Shown piece after piece: positions 46,569-55,319 of a stretch of 64,000 nt of DNA. Where the stretch lies: positions 62,001 through 126,000 of the forward strand of contig JBBRVW010000001.1 of the NCBI GenBank assembly GCA_038246545.1, read 5' to 3'. Under the pieces are notes generated by a model. That model searched no databases. It was not told the origin of the DNA and saw only the letters and a program-made list of their open reading frames with translations. A program made the position numbers and the translations under genes. Position 1 is the stretch's first letter. Each line of letters opens with the position of its first letter. The stretch is from JBBRVW01 sp038246545. GTDB lineage: Bacteria; Actinomycetota; Actinomycetes; JACCUZ01.

Positions 46569-47830
46569 TCAGCGGCAGCGGGCGCCGACGTGCCGCAGCC
46601 CGTTGAGATCGGCGGCGCCCCACACCGATGCCGACAGCGGCGAACCCGGCGCCATGATCTGCTGCGCGTCGCTGGAGTGGTCCAGGCCGACGACGTGCCC
46701 GAGCTCGTGCATGAGGACCAGGCCGTGCGGCGCCCCCGAGCCGAACCCCGGCTCGGCGCTGCGGGCGTAGTCGGAGCTCATCAGCACGTAGCCGGACAGC
46801 AGCCGCGACCCGCTGCGCGAGGAGCCGCCCACGCCGGCGATCGGACCGTAGAGCAGCCCGTCGCTCTTCGCCGGGGGGCCCAGGCGACGACCATCCTGTT
46901 GAGACCGGGTCCGCCGTAACCGGCCCGCGGGATGATCGACGTCCGCCCGAGGTAGCGGAACCGGATCCCGGTGACCAGGGTGACGCGACGCATGGCCTCG
47001 CGGAGGTCGGCGAGCCCGGCGGTGGGCATCCGCCGTGGGTTCACCTGGTAGCCGATCCGGCAGGTGCCCCAGCGAGCCGGCGTCCGTTTCGTGCCCGCGA
47101 TCGGCCGCCAGGCGGCGCGCTTCCCGGTACCGGTGACGGTGACCTTCGCGGTCGCCTCGCCCGCACCGGCCACCAGCGCACCCTCGGCGGGGTGCGTCGC
47201 GCGCACGGTGTACGTGCCGACCTGGGTGCGCTTCCCGAGCGGGAGGGCGAACGTGCCGTCAGCCGCCACCGGCGCGGTGCCGACCTGCTGCCAGGCGCCG
47301 GACCCGAACCGCTGCTCCACCGTCAGCGGCGTGGTCGACCCGACGGGCTGGACCCGGCCGCGCAGGACGATCAGTCCGCCGGGCGGTACGGCCACCGGCG
47401 ACAGCAACGTGGGATCGAAGAACGAGTCCCGCTCGAGCGGCACCACGGCGTAGGCCACCGCGACCGCGACCGGCGCAGAGCTGTCCTCGAACTCGGCCGT
47501 CGCGACGTAGGTCGACCCGCCCGAAGGCTGGTAGTCGGTGAAGGAGACGGCGCCGGCCGCGTCCGTGTAGCCATAGTCCACGGAGTCCACGGTCGGGCTG
47601 GTGCGGTCCAGGCTCACACCCACCCCGGCGGCCGGTACACCGCCCGCGGTGACCACGGCGCGCAGCCGGGCGTCCTGGCCGTACGTGACCACCGGGGTGG
47701 TCGCGGACAGGACCACGACGTACGTGCCGGCCGCCGAGGCAGGGCCGGCCGGAACGGCCACCAGGCCGACCGTGAGCGCGACCGCGCCGAGCAGGGCGAG
47801 GACGGTGGTGCGGGTGCTGCGAGACGTCAT
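46569..47830 (-). pseudogene. Secreted metzincin-like protease gene with a frameshift
   Basis: ATG 47830 (GGGGAGA upstream) begins a signal peptide, two Ig-like domains (about 30-240) and a protease N-part (RWGTCRIGYQVN, RYLGRTSIIPRAGYGGPGLN). After MVVAWAP the frame breaks; the continuation GLLYGPIAGVGGSSRSGSR, then LVLMHELGHVVGLDH and the Met-turn region QQIMAP, is in another frame ending at 46569. The break is in a six-C run (46873-46878, G on the plus strand); a seventh C restores one frame. As written, the product stops at 46781 without its zinc site. Confidence 0.78.
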
Positions 47831-47922
47831 CGGTCTCCCCGTGCGGAGCAAGCGGACCGGCGGCCACCGTCCGAGGTCGATCGTAGGGAGCCGCGGGCAG
47901 TCAGGAGGGCGAAAACCGACAG

Positions 47923-49056
47923 TCACGGGGCCGCGGGCGCCGCGCCGAGCCGCTGCGCGGCTGCAGCCACCCGCTCGTCGGTGGCGGTGAGCGCCACCCG
48001 CACGTGCCGGCTGCCGGCCAGGCCGTAGAACGCGCCCGGGGCGGCCAGGATGCCGAGACCGGCGAGGTGCGCGACGGACTCCCAGCAGTCCTCGTCGCGG
48101 GTGACCCAGAGGTAGAGCCCTGCGTCCGAGCCGTCGACCCGCCAGCCCGCCCCCTCCAGCGCCGCGCGGAGCACGGCCCGCCGGGCGGCGTACCGCGCGT
48201 GCTGGTCACGGACATGGGTGTCGTCGCCGAGCGCAGCGACCATGGCCGCCTGCACCGGCGCAGGCACGATCATGCCGGCGTGCCGTCGCACCTCGACGAG
48301 CTCGCGCACGAGCGCCGGGTCACCCGCGACGAAAGCTGCCCGGTAGCCGGCGAGGTTGGACCGCTTCGACAGCGAGTAGACCGACAGCAGGTTGTCGTGG
48401 CTGCCGCCGCAGACCCTCGGATCGAGCACCGACGGCGTCCCGGAGTCCTGCCACCCGCCCCAGCCGAGCTCGGCATAGCACTCGTCGGACGCGACGACGG
48501 CGCCGCGCTCACGGGCCCAGTCGACGACCTTGCGCAGGTGGTCGAGGGGCAGGACCTTGCCGGTCGGGTTGGCGGGGCTGTTCAGCCAGACCAGCCGGAC
48601 CCGCTGGGGGCCGAGCGACGTGAGGCCGTCGGCGGCCACCGGGGTGGCACCGGCCAGCCGGGCGCCCACGTCGTACGTCGGGTAGGCGACCGCCGGGTGC
48701 ACGACCACGTCCCCCGGGCCGAGGCCGAGCAGGGTCGGCAGCCAGGCCACCAGCTCCTTGGAGCCGACCGTGGGCATGACCGCGGCGGGGTCGACACCGG
48801 TGATGCGACGACGGTGGTACCAGTCGGCGACGGCCTCCCGCAGCGCCGGGGTGCCGTGCGTCTGCGGGTAGCCGGGGGCGTCGGCGGCGGCGCGGAGCGC
48901 AGCCCGCACCACCTCGGGGGTCGGGTCGACCGGCGTCCCGACCGACAGGTCGACCACCCCGTCGGGATGCGCTCCGGCCGTCCGCGCGTAGGGCGCCAGC
49001 AGGTCCCAGGGGAAGTCCGGGAGCCGGCCCGAGACCGGACCGGCGCCGGGGAGCAC
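47923..49056 (-). CDS. dapC: N-succinyldiaminopimelate aminotransferase
   Basis: 377 residues, class I/II PLP aminotransferase. It has VDLSVGTPVDPTPEVVRAAL, LNSPANPTGKVLP, ASDECYAELGWGG and the PLP-lysine motif SLSKRSNLAGYR. It converts N-succinyl-2-amino-6-ketopimelate to N-succinyl-LL-diaminopimelate. It lies directly downstream of the ferredoxin gene, as Rv1178 is next to fdxC. GTG 49056 is eight bases after the ferredoxin stop. Confidence 0.9.
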   Translation of the reverse strand: MLPGAGPVSGRLPDFPWDLLAPYARTAGAHPDGVVDLSVGTPVDPTPEVVRAALRAAADAPGYPQTHGTPALREAVADWYHRRRITGVDPAAVMPTVGSKELVAWLPTLLGLGPGDVVVHPAVAYPTYDVGARLAGATPVAADGLTSLGPQRVRLVWLNSPANPTGKVLPLDHLRKVVDWARERGAVVASDECYAELGWGGWQDSGTPSVLDPRVCGGSHDNLLSVYSLSKRSNLAGYRAAFVAGDPALVRELVEVRRHAGMIVPAPVQAAMVAALGDDTHVRDQHARYAARRAVLRAALEGAGWRVDGSDAGLYLWVTRDEDCWESVAHLAGLGILAAPGAFYGLAGSRHVRVALTATDERVAAAAQRLGAAPAAP

Positions 49057-49064
49057 GCGACCGG

Positions 49065-49397
49065 TCAGTGCGCCGCGTCGGTGTTCTGGGGCGGGAGGGC
49101 GGCGATGAGCGGGTGATCCTTGTCGATCTTCCCCATCTTTGCCGCGCCACCGGGCGACCCGAGGTCGTCGAAGAACTCGACGTTGGCCTTGTAGTAATCC
49201 TTCCACTGCTCCGGGGTGTCGTCTTCGTAGAAGATCGCCTCGACCGGGCAGACCGGCTCGCACGCGCCGCAGTCGACACACTCGTCCGGGTGGATGTACA
49301 GCATCCGGTTGCCCTCGTAGATGCAGTCGACGGGGCACTCCTCGATACAGGCCTTGTCGATGAGGTCGACGCAGGGCTGCGCGATGACGTAGGTCAC
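49065..49397 (-). CDS. fdxA: Ferredoxin, 7Fe type
   Basis: 110 residues. Cys patterns CVDL...CIEECPVDC and CVDCGACEPVCPV provide one 3Fe-4S and one 4Fe-4S cluster, with the C-terminal tail of actinobacterial FdxA/FdxC proteins. It carries electrons for oxidoreductases. GGAGGG precedes GTG 49397. It is co-transcribed with dapC. Confidence 0.92.
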   Translation of the reverse strand: MTYVIAQPCVDLIDKACIEECPVDCIYEGNRMLYIHPDECVDCGACEPVCPVEAIFYEDDTPEQWKDYYKANVEFFDDLGSPGGAAKMGKIDKDHPLIAALPPQNTDAAH

Positions 49398-49530
49398 AGT
49401 CGGGTCCCTCCCGGGCGTGAGTCGTAGCAGTCGGCGGGCGGTCCCTCCTGCGGGCAGGGCTGGGTGCTCACCGGGTGCCCGCCTAGTATCGCCGTCCGGT
49501 CGCAGACTAGTTGCCGGAGGGGTGCTGCAG

Positions 49531-50484
49531 ATGCTCACAAGCCACGACGTGGGACACCGCGTGTCCGTACGGCGCCTGGTCGAAGGTGGCCGGACCGACG
49601 TCCTCGGGCACCTGCTCGACGTCACCGCCGACCGGCTCGAGGTGCTCGCGCGCGGTGCGGTGGTGGCCCTCGCGGCGTCGGACGTGACGGCCGCCAAGGT
49701 GGTCCCGGCGGCGACGCCACGACGCGGCTGGGAGGTCCCTCACCTCTCCGCGGCCGAGATGCAGCGCATCTGCTGGGCCGGCTGGCCGGCCCGCGAGCAC
49801 GAGCTGCTCGGCGACTGGGTGCGCCGCGCCCACGGCGGCATCACCGGGCGGGCCAACTCGACCCTGGCGGTCGGCGACCCCGGTGTCCCGGTCGACGAGG
49901 CGCTCGCGCTCACCTCGTACTGGTACGCCGACCGCGGCCTGCCGCCGCTTGTCCAGCTGCCGCTGGTGGAGCCGTCGAACGCCGCGCTGGAGGACGCCGG
50001 GTGGCGTCGGCAGCACGTCACGGTGGTGCAGGTGGCGCCGGTGGCGGCCGTCCTCGCACAGATGGCGCCGCGAGCAGACCTGCGCGCCGTGGTCGAGCCG
50101 GTGCCGGGGAGCGACTGGTGCGCGCTCATGCACGACCTCGACCCCGACACCGCCGGCCACCTCGCCATCCTCACCGGTCCACCGATGGTCGGGTTCGCGA
50201 CGCTCTACCGCGGCGACGAGCCGGTCGGCATCGGCCGCATCTCCGTCGAGGGCGCCTGGTGCGGCGTCACGTCGGTCGACGTCGCACCGACCGCGCGGCG
50301 GCAGCGCATCGGGTCGGCAGTGATGGCCTCGCTGCTCGGCTGGGCGCAGCGGCGCGGTGCGTCGTCGTCGTACCTCCAGGTGCGGTCCCTCAACGCCGCG
50401 GCGCTGCGGCTCTACGACGCACTGGGCTACGTCACGCACCATCCCTACGGTTACCGTGCCCCGGAGACGGACCCGCTCGGCTGA
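49531..50484 (+). CDS. GNAT family N-acetyltransferase
   Basis: 317 residues. The N-terminal part (about 1-65) is a small beta-rich SH3-like segment (GHRVSVRRLVEGGRTDVLGHLLD); the C-terminal GNAT domain has VTSVDVAPTARRQRIGSAVMASL and SYLQVRSLNAAALRLYDALGYV. It acetylates an unknown amine, possibly a protein N-terminus. GGAGGGG precedes ATG 49531, and TAGTAT near 49484 may be its -10 box. It is divergent from ferredoxin. Confidence 0.85.
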   Translation: MLTSHDVGHRVSVRRLVEGGRTDVLGHLLDVTADRLEVLARGAVVALAASDVTAAKVVPAATPRRGWEVPHLSAAEMQRICWAGWPAREHELLGDWVRRAHGGITGRANSTLAVGDPGVPVDEALALTSYWYADRGLPPLVQLPLVEPSNAALEDAGWRRQHVTVVQVAPVAAVLAQMAPRADLRAVVEPVPGSDWCALMHDLDPDTAGHLAILTGPPMVGFATLYRGDEPVGIGRISVEGAWCGVTSVDVAPTARRQRIGSAVMASLLGWAQRRGASSSYLQVRSLNAAALRLYDALGYVTHHPYGYRAPETDPLG

Positions 50485-50530
50485 GCCGGCGCGGGAAGTC
50501 CCAGTGTCGTCGACGAGGGAGGGCGGGCCG

Positions 50531-51907
50531 ATGCCGAACAGACCGGTCCGCGAGCGGCTGACGGCGGCCGCCGAGGCCTTCCGTGGCGTCATCTGGCCGT
50601 TGCCCGTCGTCGGTCTCGTGCTGGCGGTCGTGCTCGGCGTCGCCCTGCCCGACGCGGACGAGCGGTTCGACCAGCACCTGCCGGACGCGCTGTCCGGCTA
50701 CCTGTTCACCGGCGGCCCGGACGCCGCGCGGTCGGTGCTGAGCGCCATCTCGGGCTCACTGGTGACCCTGACCTCGCTAACGTTCAGCCTCACCGTGGTC
50801 ACCCTGCAGCTCGCGAGCAGCCAGTTCTCCCCCCGGCTGCTGCGCACCTTCAGCTCGGACCGGTTCGTGCATGTCACCCTCGCGTTGTTCGTCGCGACGT
50901 TCGTCTACTCGCTCACGGTGCTGCGCACCATCCGCACCGAGGCGTCGGGCACCCCCGGGTTCGTGCCCCAGGTGGCGGTCACCCTGGCACTGCTGCTCGC
51001 CCTGGCCAGCGTCCTGGGCCTGGTGCTGTTCCTGTCGCACCTGGCCGGCGAGATCCGGGTCGAGACGATGCTGCGGCGGGTCCACGCGCAGGCCGAGGAC
51101 GCGGCGGGGCGGTTCCTCGATCCGCGGGAGGGCGCCGACGCCGCGGTGGTCCTGCCCGTCCCGCCGGCGGGAGCGGTGCCGCTGCTGGCCGCGGCCTCGG
51201 GCTTCCTCGTCTCCGTCGACGGCGCCCGGCTGCTCCGGCTTGCCGTCGACACCGGCAGCGTCCTGCTGCTCGAGCGCGCGCCGGGCAGCTCGATCGTGGC
51301 GGGCACACCGGTGGGCTGGCGGTGGGACGCAGCTGACACCCCCGCTGACACGCCGGGCGAGGACGAGCTGGCTGCCGCACTGGAGCAGGCCCTCACGATC
51401 AGCCACGAGCCGACCGCGGCACAGGACGTCGGGTTCGGCCTCAAGCAGATCACCGACGTGGCGAGCAAGGCCCTCTCGCCGGGCATCAACGACCCCCGCA
51501 CCGCCGTCCGAGCGCTGGGCCACAGCGCCGCACTGCTGGGCACCTACAGCTCGCTGGCCCTCGGCCCGGACGTGCTGGTGGACGACGAGCAGCGGCCGCG
51601 CGTCTACCGCTACCGACCGGACTTCGCCGACCTGCTGGACCTGGCGGTCTCGGCCCCGCGCCGCTACGGCGCCGCCGACCCGGACGTGCTCGCCCGGTTG
51701 TACGCGCTGCTCGCGGAGGTGGCCTGGACCGCCCGGCTCCCGCGGCACCGGGCTGCGGTGACCGGGCAGCTGGAGCGGCTGGACCGGACGACCCGGCGGC
51801 AGGACTTCGACGAGGTCGAGCTGTCCCGGCTCACCGACCTGTCCGAGCAGGTCCGGGCCGCCGTGGCGGGTCGGCACCTGAGCCCGACATCGCCGGTCGT
51901 GTCCTGA
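50531..51907 (+). CDS. DUF2254 family membrane protein
   Basis: 458 residues. Four membrane helices in the first 200 residues (VVGLVLAVVLGVALP; VTLTSLTFSLTVVTLQLASS; VTLALFVATFVYSL; VTLALLLALASVLGLV) and a large C-terminal cytoplasmic part with DVGFGLKQITDVASKALSPGINDPRTA, the diagnostic DUF2254 stretch. Function unknown. GGGAGGG is placed before ATG 50531. It converges with vanW 12 bases away. Confidence 0.85.
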   Translation: MPNRPVRERLTAAAEAFRGVIWPLPVVGLVLAVVLGVALPDADERFDQHLPDALSGYLFTGGPDAARSVLSAISGSLVTLTSLTFSLTVVTLQLASSQFSPRLLRTFSSDRFVHVTLALFVATFVYSLTVLRTIRTEASGTPGFVPQVAVTLALLLALASVLGLVLFLSHLAGEIRVETMLRRVHAQAEDAAGRFLDPREGADAAVVLPVPPAGAVPLLAAASGFLVSVDGARLLRLAVDTGSVLLLERAPGSSIVAGTPVGWRWDAADTPADTPGEDELAAALEQALTISHEPTAAQDVGFGLKQITDVASKALSPGINDPRTAVRALGHSAALLGTYSSLALGPDVLVDDEQRPRVYRYRPDFADLLDLAVSAPRRYGAADPDVLARLYALLAEVAWTARLPRHRAAVTGQLERLDRTTRRQDFDEVELSRLTDLSEQVRAAVAGRHLSPTSPVVS

Positions 51908-51918
51908 CCAGTCCTGGG

Positions 51919-53703
51919 TCAGCCGGACTTCGACGGCGTGGGTGTCGGCGTCGGCTTCGGTCGGGACGAGCCGCAGCGGACCTCGTTCTCCGGCTCGTAC
52001 CTGGTCCGGAACTCCTCGGTCTTCAGCCGCTCGCCGTGCTGGTAGAAGATCCGCGTCACGACGACCCGGAACCCGGGGACCCCGGAGGTCGCCACGCAGG
52101 TCCCGGGCGTCGTGCCGGGCGGCCGCGGGTCGGCGACGACCTCGAACGGCCTCGGGTCGTAGCGCGGTCCCTTGACCGACTCGATCCGGTACCGCTTCGT
52201 GCCGTAGATCGACACAGTGATCGAGCTGTTCGTGTACGACGTCGTGACGAACACGCCGTGGGGCGAGTCGTTGCGGAACCGCAGGTCCTTGTAGCCCCAT
52301 GCGATCGTCGACTCGCGACCCTCGGGGTAGCGGCTGATGTAGAAGCTGTGCGGGTTGTGCTCGACGATCTCGAGCCCGGCGAAGTACGCCGTGTTGAACG
52401 TCGTTGTCGCGAGCTGCGAGACGCCGCCGCCGAAGTCGACCTCGAGCTTGCCGTTGTTGATGATGAAGCCCGCCGCGAAGCCGCGGGCCTCGGTGCGCTC
52501 CCCCACCGTCCTGTTGAGGCTGAAGACCTTCCCCGGCAGCAGCAGCGTGCGGTTCATGAGGTCTGCGGCGCGGTGGATGTTCTGCAGCCGCGGCGGGAAG
52601 TCCGACGGATAGTACGTCGTGTAGGTGGCGACCCGCTCGACCACCCCCAGGCCCTGCGCGACCTCGGTCGTGACCGAAGGCTCGCTGGGCTCGAGCGGCA
52701 GCGTGACGGTTCGCGCCGGGCCTGATCGCGTGAGGACCGGAAGCACCGCCGAGGCCAAGGTCGCCGGCAGCACTTCCCTGCCCTGCTGCGACGGCACGAC
52801 GACCGGGGTGCCACCACGGATCCGGAAGGTCGCGTCGACTGCCGGCGTCTCGACGTCGACCAGGTCGTCGGCGACCGCCGCGTGCAGCGACTCGCCGTCG
52901 AGCACCGGCTGCAGCGAGCCCTTCCCGTCGCTGTCGAAGGTGAGCGCGGCCGCGATGTCGCGCGGGGTGAGCACGGCCTGCGCACCCTCCACCGTGACCG
53001 TGAGGTCGCCGGAGGTCGCCGGTACGGCCACCTCCTCGGCGGCGCGGGTCAGTGTGGCAGCCGACACCTCGGGGACGTCCTTCGCCGTCGGGAGCGCCAT
53101 CCGGCCGCCACCGGTGAGGTAGTCGCCCAGGTACGCGGCCGCCAGGGCGTCCACCGCCCGGTCACGGCTCAGCCGCAGCCCGTCGACCGGCTGCACCGGC
53201 GTGACCTTGCCGGCCGCCCCGAGCCGGATGGACCCCTCGGTGCGGGGGCGGTCGACACCGGCCGCGAGCCGGTCGACGGCTGCCCGCAGGGCCGATCGGT
53301 CGACCGCGGGCACCGGCGTCACCGCGCTGCCGCCGTGGATCGCGTCGAGCAGGTCGAGCGGGTTCCAGCTGCGGGCCCGGGCCGCAGCGACGGTCGCGTC
53401 GACGTCGAGCGAGAGCCCTGCCCTCGACGGCCGTACCTGCGCGTGCTGACCGCCGGCAATGACGGGGATCGGTGCTGCGACCTCGTCGGCCAGCTCGCGC
53501 TCGAGGGTGGCCGCGGCCTGCGCCCGGGACTGCCCGCCGATCGGGACGCCGAGCACGGTCGCGCCCTTCGAGATGCCCGAGCCGGCGGCGACGTACAAGC
53601 CGACCCACGCGATGCCGACGAGCCCGACGAGGCCGCCCACCAGGACCAGGACCCGGCTCGCGAGCGAGAGACCGGCCAGCGCGCGGGTGGATCGTCCGAC
53701 CAC
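51919..53703 (-). CDS. VanW family protein with peptidoglycan-binding-like repeats
   Basis: 594 residues. An N-terminal membrane helix (SRVLVLVGGLVGLVGIAWV) is followed by two PG_binding_4-like repeats (about 60-330) and the VanW domain (about 370-520; KVFSLNRTVGERTEARGF, DFGGGVSQLATTTFNTAYF). A Pro/Thr tail ends the protein. VanW proteins are envelope proteins linked to vancomycin clusters or cell-wall remodelling; no enzyme activity is proven. GTG 53703 is five bases after the flavin reductase stop. Confidence 0.87.
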   Translation of the reverse strand: MVGRSTRALAGLSLASRVLVLVGGLVGLVGIAWVGLYVAAGSGISKGATVLGVPIGGQSRAQAAATLERELADEVAAPIPVIAGGQHAQVRPSRAGLSLDVDATVAAARARSWNPLDLLDAIHGGSAVTPVPAVDRSALRAAVDRLAAGVDRPRTEGSIRLGAAGKVTPVQPVDGLRLSRDRAVDALAAAYLGDYLTGGGRMALPTAKDVPEVSAATLTRAAEEVAVPATSGDLTVTVEGAQAVLTPRDIAAALTFDSDGKGSLQPVLDGESLHAAVADDLVDVETPAVDATFRIRGGTPVVVPSQQGREVLPATLASAVLPVLTRSGPARTVTLPLEPSEPSVTTEVAQGLGVVERVATYTTYYPSDFPPRLQNIHRAADLMNRTLLLPGKVFSLNRTVGERTEARGFAAGFIINNGKLEVDFGGGVSQLATTTFNTAYFAGLEIVEHNPHSFYISRYPEGRESTIAWGYKDLRFRNDSPHGVFVTTSYTNSSITVSIYGTKRYRIESVKGPRYDPRPFEVVADPRPPGTTPGTCVATSGVPGFRVVVTRIFYQHGERLKTEEFRTRYEPENEVRCGSSRPKPTPTPTPSKSG

Positions 53704-53708
53704 CGACG

Positions 53709-54236
53709 TCAGGTGGTCCGGCCGTAGCGGCTGCGGTGGTAGAGCAGCGCATCGGCGTCGCGGTCGCCCTCGGCCACCGTGAGGACGGCGCCGAGGACGA
53801 TGTCGTGGTCCCCGCCGTCGTAGAGCGCCTCGGTGCGGCACTCGACCCAGGCGAGGGCGCCGTCGAGCAGTGGCGCGCCGGTGAGTCCACGGTGGTGCGG
53901 ATAGCGGTCCAGCTGTCCGACGAGCGGCCGGCCCTTGGTCGCGAACCAGTCGGCGGCACGGCGACCGTCGGCCGAGAGGATCGACACCGCCCAGGTGCCG
54001 GCCTCGACCACGGCGTCGCGGAACCGGGCCTCCTTGTCGACACAGACCAAAACGAGCAACGGCTCCAGCGACACCGACGTGAACGCGCTGGCGGTCATGG
54101 CGTGGTCGAGGTTGCCGACCCGGGTGGTGCAGACGGTGACGCCCGTCGCGAACTGCCCGACGGCGCGCCGGAACAACGCCGGGTCGACCTCGATCGGGTC
54201 GGCGCGGTCCGGCGGGAACGGAACGGGCACGGACAT
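53709..54236 (-). CDS. Flavin reductase family protein
   Basis: 175 residues, the FMN-binding split-barrel fold: FRRAVGQFATGVTVCTTR, MTASAFTSVSLEPLLVLVCVD, WAVSILSADGRR, and the C-terminal YHRSRYG. It uses NAD(P)H to reduce flavin for a partner monooxygenase, which is not in this neighbourhood. It has its own leaderless promoter downstream of the REC-GAF gene. Confidence 0.88.
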   Translation of the reverse strand: MSVPVPFPPDRADPIEVDPALFRRAVGQFATGVTVCTTRVGNLDHAMTASAFTSVSLEPLLVLVCVDKEARFRDAVVEAGTWAVSILSADGRRAADWFATKGRPLVGQLDRYPHHRGLTGAPLLDGALAWVECRTEALYDGGDHDIVLGAVLTVAEGDRDADALLYHRSRYGRTT

Positions 54237-54243
54237 CGGCCCG

Positions 54244-54249
54244 ACCCTA
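54244..54249 (-). promoter_or_regulatory. -10 box TAGGGT, leaderless type, flavin reductase
   Basis: TAGGGT, seven bases, ATG 54236 on the minus strand, 62 bases after the REC-GAF stop. Confidence 0.6.
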
Positions 54250-54310
54250 CCCGCGGCGTCTGCGCTTCATCCCGCTCGGCGGAGCCGGCCGTACGGGGCG
54301 AGCGACGGAC

Positions 54311-55279
54311 TCAGGCAGGCACCTGCGGGGCGGAACCGGCCAGCCGGGCGTTGCTAATGACGACCGCCGTCGGCTGCTCGACGATCCGCAGCGTGTTGAG
54401 CGACGCCTCGCCGAACGCGTTCTTGATCGCGGACGACAGCGCCAGGCAGCCGACCACCCGGCCACCCGCCCGCAACGGCATCGACAGGAACGTCGCCATC
54501 CGGCCCTCGTCGTCCTGGCCGAGGAGGCCCTGCGGGTCGGCGACGCGCGGCACCAGGTCGTGGACCATCACCGGGACACCGGTCACCTGGGTGGCGGCGT
54601 CGGCGATCGCGCCGAAGAACTCGCTGTACTGCTGCTGCGACGACTCCCGGGCCACGGTGAGGTAGGTCAGCCGGTCGTCGAGCATGCAGACGGCGGCCAG
54701 GTCGTAGTCGACGATCCGGCCGAGCAGGCCCAGCACCGCGGCGACCGTCTCCTCGAAGCCGTGCACGTCGGCCGCGATCTGGGTGACCTCGGCCGCGACC
54801 GACGCCTCGAACAGCTTGCGGTCCAGCAGCTCGGACACCCGCGCCATCACCTCGTCGTCACCGAGCTCCACCGGGTCCGGGCGCAGCGGCGGGCGGCCGC
54901 CACGGGCCTCGTCGGCGCGCGCGATGACCTCGGCCACGGCCTCGACCAGCTCCGGTGCCTCGAAGTCCTTGGTGAGGAACCGGTCGGCACCGGTCTGCTT
55001 GCCCCAGTAGCGGTCCGAGGCCGCGTCCAGCGAGGTGAGCAGGATGACCGGGATCTCCGCGGTCTGCCAGTCGTCCTTGATCAGGCGGGCCGCGACGTAC
55101 CCCGACAGGCGCGGCATCTGGACGTCGAGGATCACTGCGTCGGGCTGGGCACGGAAGGCCCCCTGGACGGCCTCGACGCCGTCCTCGGCGATGACCACGG
55201 TGTGCCCGGCACGCTCGAGCACCGTCGACACGATGCGGCGCAGCGTGGGGCTGTCGTCGGCGATGAGCACGGTGGGCAT
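54311..55279 (-). CDS. Response regulator with REC and GAF domains
   Basis: 322 residues. The receiver has the acidic pair at 8-9, phospho-Asp52 (VILDVQMP), Thr in LLTSLD and Lys in FLTKDF. A helical linker (about 130-165) leads to a GAF domain (about 170-320; YDLAAVCMLDDRLTYLTVA, SMPLRAGGRVVGCLAL). There is no DNA-binding or cyclase domain, so output is by protein interaction or ligand sensing. GAGG precedes ATG 55279. It lies 40 bases after cheA, making it the likely phospho-acceptor. Confidence 0.85.
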   Translation of the reverse strand: MPTVLIADDSPTLRRIVSTVLERAGHTVVIAEDGVEAVQGAFRAQPDAVILDVQMPRLSGYVAARLIKDDWQTAEIPVILLTSLDAASDRYWGKQTGADRFLTKDFEAPELVEAVAEVIARADEARGGRPPLRPDPVELGDDEVMARVSELLDRKLFEASVAAEVTQIAADVHGFEETVAAVLGLLGRIVDYDLAAVCMLDDRLTYLTVARESSQQQYSEFFGAIADAATQVTGVPVMVHDLVPRVADPQGLLGQDDEGRMATFLSMPLRAGGRVVGCLALSSAIKNAFGEASLNTLRIVEQPTAVVISNARLAGSAPQVPA

Positions 55280-55319
55280 CTGGTGGCCTCGGATCTCGGG
55301 TCGTGGAGGGGTACGCCGG

